Below, one piece after another: positions 57,281-64,000 of a DNA stretch of 64,000 nt. This stretch comes from CAWJMD01 sp963700925 (GTDB lineage: Bacteria; Actinomycetota; Actinomycetes; Actinomycetales; CAWJMD01): the NCBI GenBank assembly GCA_963700925.1, contig OY969553.1, positions 3,596,001 through 3,660,000 on the forward strand, in the 5' to 3' direction. Made by a program: the position numbers and the translations under genes. Position 1 is the stretch's first letter, and each line of letters opens with the position of its first letter. The notes beneath the pieces were generated by a model. It saw nothing but the letters and a program-made list of their open reading frames with translations, ran no database searches and was not told where the DNA came from.

Positions 57281-57475
57281 ACGGCCTGTTGTCCTCCCGG
57301 ACATGCGGCTTTCCGGCTTGCGGAGTTTCAGGCTACCTGGCATGACGTGACCTGGCTCATGGTGGCTGCCCAGCGAGAACCCGACGCCACGCCGGGTGCG
57401 GCGGTGCTTGCAGACCAGGCCCGCGAGCGCGACCGTGAGCAGGTGCGCGACCATTCCGGTCGCGGGGCCGGTGTC

Positions 57476-58480
57476 GTGCCGAGGCCCGCCTCCGTCCCCG
57501 ACGAGACCGACGCCCCGCATGTGCTGCGAGACCGGCCGCGAGACCTGCTGCCGCCGGCCGAGGTGGAGCTGCCACCCGAGCTGGCTTCGGCGCTGGAGGC
57601 CTTCGAGCGGTACCTCGCGGCCGAGCTCGGGCGCTCACCGCACACCGTCCGCGCGTACACCGCCGATGTCGCGCTGCTGCTCGCCCGCGCTGCCGGGGAG
57701 GGGATGGACCGGCTCGACGATCTCGACCTGACCCTGCTGCGCGGGTGGCTGGCGCAGATGACCGCATCGGGCTTGGCGCGCGCCACGATGGCGCGCCGGG
57801 CGTCGTCCGCCCGGACCTTCACGGCGTGGTGCGTGCGGACCGGCCGCACCAGCGCCGACGCGGCTGTTCGGCTCGTCGCCCCCAAGCGTGAGCGGTACCT
57901 GCCGACGGTGCTGCGGCAGGACCAGTCGGCGGCGCTGCTCGACCTGGCCACCGTCCGAGCCGACGATCGCGACCCCACGCACCTGCGCGACCTCGCCGCC
58001 CTGGAGCTGCTCTACGGCACGGGCATCCGGGTCGCCGAGCTGGTCGGGCTGGACGTCGACGACGTGGGGCTGGACCGCAACGTCGTGCGGGTGCTGGGCA
58101 AAGGCTCCAAGGAGCGAACGGTGCCCTTCGGTCTGCCGGCTGCACGAGCCGTACGCGACTGGCTGGCTCGTGGCCGGCCGCGGCTGGTCACGGCACATTC
58201 CGGGCCGGCATTGCTGCTCGGCAGCCGCGGTGGACGCTGGGACCAACGACAGGTCAGGTCCCTCGTGCACCGGCTGCTGGCCGAGGCCGGGGTGGACGTG
58301 AACGCCGGACCCCACGCACTGCGGCACAGTGCGGCCACTCACCTCCTCGACGGCGGAGCTGACCTAAGGACCGTCCAGGAGCTGCTGGGTCACGCTAGTC
58401 TCGCCACGACGCAGGTCTACACGCACGTTTCGGTGGACCGCCTGCGCCGGTCGTACCAGCAAGCCCATCCGCGTGCGTGA
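57476..58480 (+). CDS. xerC: Tyrosine recombinase XerC-like
   Basis: Site-specific recombinase that resolves chromosome dimers with XerD. The SAM-like N-terminal domain (LASALEAFERYLAAELGRSP, HTVRAYTADVALLLARAAGE) is followed by the catalytic domain: Arg in GTGIRVAELVGLDVDDV, Lys in GKGSKERTVPF, HALRHSAATHLLDGG, LGHASLATTQVYTHVS with the nucleophilic Tyr. The start is unclear: GTG 57476 gives 334 residues; ATG 57359 and GTG 57521 are alternatives, and none has a good ribosome-binding site. Upstream context may have been altered by insertion of the AsnB-like gene. whiG follows 16 nt later. Confidence 0.88.
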   Translation: MPRPASVPDETDAPHVLRDRPRDLLPPAEVELPPELASALEAFERYLAAELGRSPHTVRAYTADVALLLARAAGEGMDRLDDLDLTLLRGWLAQMTASGLARATMARRASSARTFTAWCVRTGRTSADAAVRLVAPKRERYLPTVLRQDQSAALLDLATVRADDRDPTHLRDLAALELLYGTGIRVAELVGLDVDDVGLDRNVVRVLGKGSKERTVPFGLPAARAVRDWLARGRPRLVTAHSGPALLLGSRGGRWDQRQVRSLVHRLLAEAGVDVNAGPHALRHSAATHLLDGGADLRTVQELLGHASLATTQVYTHVSVDRLRRSYQQAHPRA

Positions 58481-58496
58481 TCGGTGAGGAGGCTCC

Positions 58497-59375
58497 ATGG
58501 CGTCCCCCACCGCAGGCCGGGGCACCCAGGCCCCTGGCGACGCGAAGGCAGAGAGCCCCGTCGACGAGCGCGACGAGGCGATCGACAAGGCCGCTGACGC
58601 CGTCGTCGAGGAGAAGCGGGTGCGGGCCCTGTGGGAGGACTACAAGGCGACCACCAGCGTGGCGGCGCGCGACGACCTGATCCTCAAGTACTCCCCGCTG
58701 GTCCGTTACGTCGCGGGCCGGGTGGGTGTCGGCCTGCCGCCGAACGTCGAGCAGGCTGACCTCGTCTCGTACGGGATCTTCGGGCTGATCGACGCCATCG
58801 ACAAGTTCGACCTCGAGCGCGCCATCAAGTTCGAGACGTACGCGATCTCCCGCATCCGCGGCGCCATCATCGACGAGCTGCGCTCGATGGACTGGATCCC
58901 GCGGTCCGTGAGGTCCAAGGCGCGCGAGGTCGAGCGCACGTACGCCGAGCTCGAGACCGAGCTGCACCGCACACCGACCGAGCCCGAGGTGGCGCAGCGG
59001 ATGGGGCTGCCGCTGCGCGAGCTGCACCAGATCTTCAGCCAGGTCTCCTACGTCAACGTCGTCGCCCTCGACGAGCTCCTCGGCAGCGGGTCGGGCTCCG
59101 ACAAGGCCGAGGGCATGTCCCTCGGCGACACGCTGGCCGACTCGAAGGCCGAGGACCCGGTGCTCGCCTTCGAGGGCGAGGAGACCAAGTTCCTGCTGGC
59201 TCGTGCCATCGACCAGCTCACGGAGCGGGAGAAGATCGTCGTCACGCTCTACTACTACGAGGGCCTGACGCTCGCCGAGATCGGACGTGTGCTCGGCGTG
59301 ACCGAGTCGCGGATCTGCCAGATGCACACCAAGGCGGTGCTGCAGCTCCGGACGAAGCTCGCCGAGGTGTCGTGA
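58497..59375 (+). CDS. whiG: RNA polymerase sigma factor WhiG (FliA family)
   Basis: Alternative sigma factor; in sporulating actinobacteria it starts aerial-hypha sporulation, and relatives drive flagellar genes. 292 residues: an N-terminal acidic tail (1-35), region 2 (LVRYVAGRVGVGLPPNVEQA, DLVSYGIFGLIDAIDKFD, FETYAISRIRGAIIDELRSM, DWIPRSVRSKAREVE), region 3 and region 4 (LTEREKIVVTLYYYEGLTLA, EIGRVLGVTESRICQMHTKA). ATG 58497 with GGAGG upstream. It is directly downstream of xerC. No sporulation or flagellar genes are in this window, so the regulon is not visible. Confidence 0.94.
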   Translation: MASPTAGRGTQAPGDAKAESPVDERDEAIDKAADAVVEEKRVRALWEDYKATTSVAARDDLILKYSPLVRYVAGRVGVGLPPNVEQADLVSYGIFGLIDAIDKFDLERAIKFETYAISRIRGAIIDELRSMDWIPRSVRSKAREVERTYAELETELHRTPTEPEVAQRMGLPLRELHQIFSQVSYVNVVALDELLGSGSGSDKAEGMSLGDTLADSKAEDPVLAFEGEETKFLLARAIDQLTEREKIVVTLYYYEGLTLAEIGRVLGVTESRICQMHTKAVLQLRTKLAEVS

Positions 59376-59415
59376 CCCCTGCGTCGCGGCTGCCTCGGGG
59401 AATCCTCATCTCGCA

Positions 59416-59850
59416 GTGAGGCTCGCGCGCGGACACGGTCCACTGCTGGTCACAGCCGGTGCTGCCCTGGGTGGGCCGGCGCGTCACCTCGTCGACACCC
59501 TTGCTGCTGATGGCGCCGACCCAGCAGGCGGGGCCGCGGCGGCCGTAGGCGCCACGCTCACGGTCAACGTCATGGGCGCTCTGCTGCTGGGCGTGCTCGT
59601 GACGTGGGCGGGCCACCACCGACGACTGCTCCTGCTGCTCGGCACCGGCTTCCTCGGTGCTTTCACGACGTTCGGAACGGTGGCGCTGCAGGTCGCGCGG
59701 ATGAGCAGTTCAGGACAGCCCGGTGCGGCGGCCGGCTACGTCGGCGCCAGCGTGGTGCTCGGCATGCTGGCAGCTTGGGGCGGAACCGTTCTCGGACGCC
59801 GCCTTCCGCGTGCCGGCGCCACAGAGCCCGATCCGCAGGACCCCCGGTGA
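59416..59850 (+). CDS. crcB: Fluoride channel subunit CrcB/Fluc (first of pair)
   Basis: Small membrane protein that exports fluoride as a dual-topology dimer. 144 residues, four helices. Motifs: GGPARHLVD (helix 1), TVNVMGALLLGVLV (pore Asn) and GFLGAFTTFGTVALQVARM (the Phe-box and Na+ site). GTG 59416 is 40 nt after whiG. The stop overlaps the second crcB (GTGA). No fluoride riboswitch is seen upstream. Tandem pairs usually form heterodimers with opposite orientation. Confidence 0.92.
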   Translation: MRLARGHGPLLVTAGAALGGPARHLVDTLAADGADPAGGAAAAVGATLTVNVMGALLLGVLVTWAGHHRRLLLLLGTGFLGAFTTFGTVALQVARMSSSGQPGAAAGYVGASVVLGMLAAWGGTVLGRRLPRAGATEPDPQDPR

Positions 59851-60260
59851 CGGCTGACCTCTCGACGTGGCTGCTGATCGCCGTCGCCTCGGCGGTTGGC
59901 GCTGTCGCGAGGTACGGCGTCGACAGGGCGAGCGCGCACTGGGTGCTCCGTCGCGGAGGCGACCAGGACCTTCCCTGGGGGATTGCGCTCGTGAACCTCT
60001 CCGGATGCCTGCTCGTCGGCGTGGTGGCCGGCGTCGTCGGCGAGAAGGTCGGCTCAGCGCCGGAGGCCGAGTGGGTGCGCGTCGCGCAGGTCGGCCTCCT
60101 CGGGTCGTACACCACGTTCTCGACGTGGACGGTGGACGTGGTCCGCCTGCTGCGGACGGGACGCCAGGTGGCCGCTGCCGCAAACCTGCTTGGCTCCATG
60201 CTCGGCGGTGGCGCCCTGGTACTGCTCGGACTCGCCATGGGGGCAGGGCTCGCCCCGTAG
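59847..60260 (+). CDS. crcB: Fluoride channel subunit CrcB/Fluc (second of pair)
   Basis: 137 residues, four helices: SAVGAVARYGVDRASAHWVL, ALVNLSGCLLVGVVAGVVG (pore Asn) and GLLGSYTTFSTWTVDVVRLL (Phe-box). It differs enough from the first copy to be its heterodimer partner rather than a recent duplicate. GTG 59847 overlaps the first crcB stop by 4 nt. Confidence 0.92.
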   Translation: MTADLSTWLLIAVASAVGAVARYGVDRASAHWVLRRGGDQDLPWGIALVNLSGCLLVGVVAGVVGEKVGSAPEAEWVRVAQVGLLGSYTTFSTWTVDVVRLLRTGRQVAAAANLLGSMLGGGALVLLGLAMGAGLAP

Positions 60261-60327
60261 CGCGCCCTGCTGCCCCCCACCCCTACCGTGTCCTTCGACC
60301 AACCGTCGTGACCGTGGAGGACCGGAG

Positions 60328-61539
60328 ATGACCCGCCGCCAGATCCCGCGCTGGTCGGAGCTGCGCCCGTTGCTGCGGGCGAAGCCGCTGCAGCTCGACC
60401 CGACGGCGCGCCGGCTCGAGGCGGCTCTGAACATCGCCGACCTGCGCAGGGTCGCGCGGCGCCGCACTCCGAAGTCGGTCTTCGACTACACCGACGGGGC
60501 GGCCGAGGGCGAGGTCAGCCTGCAACGCTCGAGGCAGCTCTTCGCCGACCTCGAGCTGCGTCCGCAGATCCTGCAGGACGTCTCGTCCCTCGACACCTCG
60601 ACGACTGTGCTCGGCCGCGCCTCGGCCCAGCCATTCGCTTTCGCACCAACAGGTTTCACCCGACTGATGCACCACGAGGGAGAGCGCGCGGTGGTGCGGG
60701 TCGCGGAGCGGGTCGGCATCCCGTACGCCTTGTCGACGATGGGCACGACCTCGATCGAGGACGTCGCCGCCGCGGCGCCGGAGGCCCGAAAGTGGTTCCA
60801 GCTGTATGTGTGGCGTGACCGTGGCGCCGGCGAGGAGCTGATGGCGCGGGCCAAGGCAGCTGGCTACGAGGCCCTGATCCTGACCGTCGACGTCCCGGTC
60901 GCGGGCGCCCGGCTGCGGGACCGGCGCAACGGGTTCTCGATCCCACCGGCCCTGACCCTGCGCACCGTCGCCGACACCGCCACGCACCCGACATGGTGGA
61001 TGAACATGCTCACCACCGAGCCCCTCAGGTTCGCGTCCCTTGACGGGTGGGACGGCACGATCGCCGAGCTCATCGACCAGCTGTTCGACCCTGCGATGAC
61101 GATCGAAGACCTCGAGTGGGTGCGGTCGTGCTGGGACGGCCCGCTGATCATCAAGGGCATCCAGACGATGGAGGACGCGCGCCTCGTCACGGAGGCCGGG
61201 GCCGACGCGATCGTGCTCTCGAACCACGGCGGCCGTCAGCTCGACCGGGCCCCGGTGCCGCTGCGCCTGCTGCCGGACGTGGTGGAGGCCGTCGGCGACC
61301 AGACCGAGGTGTGGGTCGACACGGGTGTGACGTGCGGTGCCGACATCGTCGCCGCCGTCGCGCTCGGTGCACGTGCGGTTCTGGTCGGGCGGGCCTATCT
61401 TTACGGGCTGATGGCGGGTGGGGAGCGGGGCGTCCAGCGGGCGGCCGACATCTTGACCGGTGAGGTGTGGCGCACGATGGCGCTCCTGGGCACCCGTTCC
61501 ATCTCCGATCTGGGCCCGAGACACGTCCGACTCCCGTGA
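60328..61539 (+). CDS. FMN-dependent alpha-hydroxy acid oxidase/dehydrogenase (LldD-like)
   Basis: 403 residues of the glycolate oxidase/lactate dehydrogenase family, a TIM barrel binding FMN. Motifs: SVFDYTDGAAEGEVSLQRS (substrate Tyr), FAPTGFTRLMH, YALSTMGTTSIEDVA, WFQLYVWRDRG, LTVDVPVAGARLRDRRNGF, LIIKGIQTMEDARLV (Lys contacts FMN) and SNHGGRQLDRAP (catalytic His and Arg). Lactate or another 2-hydroxyacid is the likely substrate. ATG 60328 has GGAGG at 60317-60321. The next gene starts 31 nt downstream. Confidence 0.92.
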   Translation: MTRRQIPRWSELRPLLRAKPLQLDPTARRLEAALNIADLRRVARRRTPKSVFDYTDGAAEGEVSLQRSRQLFADLELRPQILQDVSSLDTSTTVLGRASAQPFAFAPTGFTRLMHHEGERAVVRVAERVGIPYALSTMGTTSIEDVAAAAPEARKWFQLYVWRDRGAGEELMARAKAAGYEALILTVDVPVAGARLRDRRNGFSIPPALTLRTVADTATHPTWWMNMLTTEPLRFASLDGWDGTIAELIDQLFDPAMTIEDLEWVRSCWDGPLIIKGIQTMEDARLVTEAGADAIVLSNHGGRQLDRAPVPLRLLPDVVEAVGDQTEVWVDTGVTCGADIVAAVALGARAVLVGRAYLYGLMAGGERGVQRAADILTGEVWRTMALLGTRSISDLGPRHVRLP

Positions 61540-61570
61540 CGTGGCAGGGTATGTGGTTCGGGAGGCCACG

Positions 61571-62548
61571 ATGCCGGACGACGGCACGCATGTGACAGCA
61601 TCACCGCTCGCACCATGGGATCTCGCGCCATGGGGCGGCGTGAGTCGGACCGTCGACATCGACGGCCCCGTCCACTACGTCGACTTCGGCGGGCCGGACG
61701 ACGGTCCGGTGGTGGTGATGGTCCACGGACTGGGTGGTTCGCACCTGAACTGGTGCCTGCTGGGTCCGCGACTCGCGACCACCGCTCGCGTGCTGGCGGT
61801 CGACCTGGCGGGTTTCGGCCTGACCGAGGCACTCGGGCGCAGCACCACCGTGCAGGCCAACGCGGGGCTGCTCGGGCGCTTCATCCGGCAGATGGCGGAG
61901 AAGCCAGTCGTTCTGGTCGGCAACTCGATGGGCGGGCTCGTCTCGCTCCTGCACGCGGCCCGGCAACCGGAGACCGTGTCCGGTGTCGTCCTGATCGACC
62001 CGGCGCTGCCCGTCGTGCCCGGCTTCCGCCCTGACCCGCTCGTGACCACCACGTTCTTCCTGTACGCGGTGCCTCGGGTCGGCGAGCGGTTCATGGAGCG
62101 ACGCCGCCAGTCGGCCACCCCCCGCGAGCTGGTGATGCAGGTCCTGAAGATGTGCTGCGTCGACCCCACGCTGGTTCCTGAGGAGCTGGTGCAGAACTCT
62201 GTCGCCCTGGCCACCCGGCGCGCCGGGATGTCCGGCCTGGACGCCGGCTTCCTGAGCGCGGCCCGGTCCATCATGTTGTTCAACGCCAACGCCCTTCGTG
62301 CCTGGACGGCGACCCGCAGGGTGAGTGCGCCGGTGCTGCTGCTGCACGGCGAGAAGGACCGCCTGGTACCCGTGCGGTCAGCCCGTGTCGCCGCGAGGTA
62401 CAACGGCGACTGGCACTTCGAGGAGATCCCCGGCGTCGGCCACGTCCCTCAGCTGGAGGCTCCCGACCTCGTGGCCGAGCACGTCCTCGGCTGGATGGAG
62501 CGCGAGGGTCTCGTGGAGTCCGCCGTCAGCGACACCGCTGCCCCGTGA
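61571..62548 (+). CDS. Alpha/beta hydrolase
   Basis: 325 residues of the alpha/beta hydrolase fold: oxyanion-hole VMVHGLGGSHLNW, nucleophile elbow VLVGNSMGGLVSL (Ser), LLHGEKDRLVPV (Asp) and the final His in EIPGVGHVPQLEAP. The nucleophile Ser-Asp-His set is complete. Substrate unknown; lipase or epoxide-hydrolase-like enzymes share this layout. ATG 61571 follows GGGAGG. It converges on the patatin-like gene with a 12 nt gap. Confidence 0.92.
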   Translation: MPDDGTHVTASPLAPWDLAPWGGVSRTVDIDGPVHYVDFGGPDDGPVVVMVHGLGGSHLNWCLLGPRLATTARVLAVDLAGFGLTEALGRSTTVQANAGLLGRFIRQMAEKPVVLVGNSMGGLVSLLHAARQPETVSGVVLIDPALPVVPGFRPDPLVTTTFFLYAVPRVGERFMERRRQSATPRELVMQVLKMCCVDPTLVPEELVQNSVALATRRAGMSGLDAGFLSAARSIMLFNANALRAWTATRRVSAPVLLLHGEKDRLVPVRSARVAARYNGDWHFEEIPGVGHVPQLEAPDLVAEHVLGWMEREGLVESAVSDTAAP

Positions 62549-62560
62549 GCGACTGACCTC

Positions 62561-63448
62561 TCAGTCAGCGGCACGACCGGTCGGTGCCGGCACGGTGGCG
62601 AGGTTCCGCGTCGCCAGGTCGTAGGCACGGGCCTCGATCTCGGCGATGCGCTGGTCACTCAGCATGTTGAGGCCCATCGCGCGCAGCACCGGCATGTCGG
62701 GCTCGATCACGACCACCCGTAGCCCGGGGCGGGCCAGTGCCCACATCTCCTCGCGCAGGGCGAGCCGGAAGAACAGCCGCGCCCCCAGGTCGGCACGCGG
62801 GAACCGGATCGCGCGGGCGTCGACGGACATCGGTGCGCTGACCACCACGAGGTCAAGGGGGCACGGCGCCAGCAGGTCCGCGTTGGTGTGGGAGTGCACG
62901 CCCCCGTCCACGTAGCTGACGCCGTTGATCTCGACCGGCGTGAAGTACCCGGGGATCGCGCACGACGCCGTCACCGCAGACGTCAGATCTGTGGTGGGCT
63001 GGCCTGGCTGCCCGAACACGACGCGGCGCGCGTTGTCGCGGCGGGCGGCGACGAGCCAGAGCGGCGACGAGGGCCACGGCTGGTCCTTCAGCTCCCGCAG
63101 GCCGTTGGCGATGATCCGCGTGGAGATGCGACCGCGCATCATCTCCGGCCGCACCCACAGCGCGTTCACGGATGATCGGGGACGGCGGACGTACTGGAGC
63201 GCGGTGACGCGGTCGAGGGACGGCCGGGGCGGCTCGTCGGTGCCCGGACGCGGCGCGGCGGTCAGGGCCTCGGCCCCGCCCGCCGGCCGGTGGCGTAGCA
63301 GCGCCGCGACGATCGACCCGGCAGACGTCCCGACCATGACGTCGGCTGAGCCGGGGTCCAGGCCGAGGTCCTTCATCGCGCGCACCACCCCGCGGTGGAA
63401 CGCGACGCCGGCGGTACCGCCGGCGCCGAGCACCAGGCCGAGTCTCAT
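62561..63448 (-). CDS. Patatin-like phospholipase
   Basis: 295 residues: glycine-rich oxyanion loop LVLGAGGTAGVAFHRGV (5-21), nucleophile GTSAGS (about 40-45), and the dyad Asp in YVDGGVHSHTNADLL (DGG). The Ser-Asp dyad is complete. These enzymes hydrolyse acyl esters of lipids. The catalytic domain fills the protein; no membrane segment or signal is visible. It lies 21 nt downstream of a tetR gene on the same strand, so the pair is likely co-transcribed. Confidence 0.9.
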   Translation of the reverse strand: MRLGLVLGAGGTAGVAFHRGVVRAMKDLGLDPGSADVMVGTSAGSIVAALLRHRPAGGAEALTAAPRPGTDEPPRPSLDRVTALQYVRRPRSSVNALWVRPEMMRGRISTRIIANGLRELKDQPWPSSPLWLVAARRDNARRVVFGQPGQPTTDLTSAVTASCAIPGYFTPVEINGVSYVDGGVHSHTNADLLAPCPLDLVVVSAPMSVDARAIRFPRADLGARLFFRLALREEMWALARPGLRVVVIEPDMPVLRAMGLNMLSDQRIAEIEARAYDLATRNLATVPAPTGRAAD

Positions 63449-63469
63449 CTGGGCATCATCTGACCCCCA

Positions 63470-64000
63470 TCAGCGCACTGCGGCAGAGACGAGAAGCCCG
63501 GCCATCCTTCCGCCGGTGTCCGGCTGCGGCGCCGCGCCGGTGATCATGTCGCTCCAGACGAAGGACTCCAGGACGCGGACGATCGCGTAGGCGAGGTCGT
63601 TCGGGTCGACGGTCGGGTCCAGGTCCACCTCGTCGCGCAGCCACTGGGCGAACCAGTCGATCAGCCGGCGCTGCACGATGCTGTGGTTCGACGTGAGCAC
63701 GCGGAGGGCGTACTCGCCTCCCTCGGCGAAGAAGACCCGCAGCGGCTCGTACTCACGGATGTCGCGCAGCAGCCTCGTCAGGGTCCTGACCAGCCGCTCG
63801 ACCGAGTCGCCGCGAGTGCGCCCCCAGGCGGCGCCGAGCGCGTCGCGCTGCACCGACCAGAGCACCTCGCCGAGCAGCAGCTCTCGGCTGCCGCACCAGC
63901 GGTAGAGCGTCGCCCGTCCGACACCCAGCTCCGCGGCCAGCTGCTGCATGTCGAGCTTGCGGCCCTCGAGGAACCATGCGCGTGCCACCTCGAAGGCGTC
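63470..64000 (-). CDS. TetR-family regulator, QsdR-like (5' end outside window)
   Basis: The reading frame is open to the window edge on its 5' side; about 176 residues are visible. The helix-turn-helix is DMQQLAAELGVGRATLYRWC with GSRELLLGEVLW; the C-terminal part (VDPNDLAYAIVRVLESFVWS) matches QsdR-type TetR proteins. Expected to control the downstream patatin-like gene. The start and operator lie beyond the window. Confidence 0.88.
   Translation of the reverse strand, partial: DAFEVARAWFLEGRKLDMQQLAAELGVGRATLYRWCGSRELLLGEVLWSVQRDALGAAWGRTRGDSVERLVRTLTRLLRDIREYEPLRVFFAEGGEYALRVLTSNHSIVQRRLIDWFAQWLRDEVDLDPTVDPNDLAYAIVRVLESFVWSDMITGAAPQPDTGGRMAGLLVSAAVR

Noticed and set aside
55428..57360. 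Direct repeats or attachment sites flanking the AsnB-like gene
   Set aside because: Only a weak TTCAGG-like match was found on both sides, too short to mean anything. No integrase or transposase is associated; the adjacent XerC-like gene is a housekeeping type.
59376..59415. Fluoride riboswitch before the crcB pair
   Set aside because: Only 40 nt separate whiG and crcB, and the fluoride pseudoknot core could not be formed.

Overview
The window is GC-rich chromosomal DNA (roughly 70% by eye) with many GTG and a few TTG starts, heavy codon bias and no mobile element. Gene content and order point to an actinobacterium: smc-ftsY, amtB-glnK-glnD, ffh, rpsP-khpA-rimM-trmD-rplS, two lepB genes, rnhB, DUF2469, yraN, a YifB-type ATPase, dprA, a xerC-like recombinase, whiG. 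A WhiG sigma factor, paired signal peptidases and frequent leaderless-type starts suggest Propionibacteriales (Nocardioides-like). That placement is inference; no rRNA gene is present to settle it.

Layout. 1-5 kb: 3' end of a large regulator, rtcB, a frameshifted GNAT acetyltransferase, a DUF3515 lipoprotein, an Lrp-type ligand-binding domain and thiL. 5-13.5 kb: rpmB, a FakA/DAK2-like protein, recG, rsmD, coaD, yceD-rpmF-rnc and mutM. 13.5-18.4 kb: an amino acid permease, acylphosphatase, hydroxyacid-oxoacid transhydrogenase-like alcohol dehydrogenase, thioesterase, LysR regulator and a small zinc-ribbon protein. 18.4-28.5 kb: smc, a membrane-anchored low-complexity protein, ftsY, then a two-component system followed by an ABC exporter. 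28.5-33.2 kb: one 1537-residue secreted multi-propeller protein. 33.5-37.7 kb: nitrogen-control operon amtB-glnK-glnD. 37.7-46.3 kb: SDR/MarR divergent pair, ffh, an Imm33-like protein, a DHFR-fold protein, an amidohydrolase, a VOC-domain protein, YjbQ, and a TetR/membrane-protein divergent pair. 46.4-55.4 kb: ribosomal, tRNA-modification, secretion and DNA-uptake housekeeping genes. 55.4-57.3 kb: a visibly less GC-rich orphan asparagine-synthetase-like gene inserted between dprA and the xerC-like gene. 57.4-64 kb: xerC-like gene, whiG, a fluoride-channel pair, an LldD-like oxidase, an alpha/beta hydrolase, a patatin-like protein and a TetR regulator cut by the window end.

The housekeeping backbone is conserved. 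The accessory interest lies in (i) the orphan AsnB-like ligase, (ii) the giant NHL/delta-60 propeller protein with an embedded ThuA/amidotransferase-like fold, (iii) a GNAT reading frame that runs without a stop into rtcB after a single-base deletion, and (iv) compact regulatory sites. The regulatory sites are two matched TetR palindromes, a MarR palindrome that contains both divergent -10 elements, a LysR operator on a leaderless promoter, a four-copy phased repeat before the sensor kinase, and short tandem repeats upstream of rimM and of the Imm33-like gene.

Seven genes (rsmD, coaD, lysR, sensor kinase, marR, amidohydrolase, yjbQ) have a TANNNT element 6-7 nt before a start codon, and rtcB has a close variant. 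This is the layout expected of leaderless transcripts, and it was used to choose starts. All functional names come from motifs read by eye; no database search was run.
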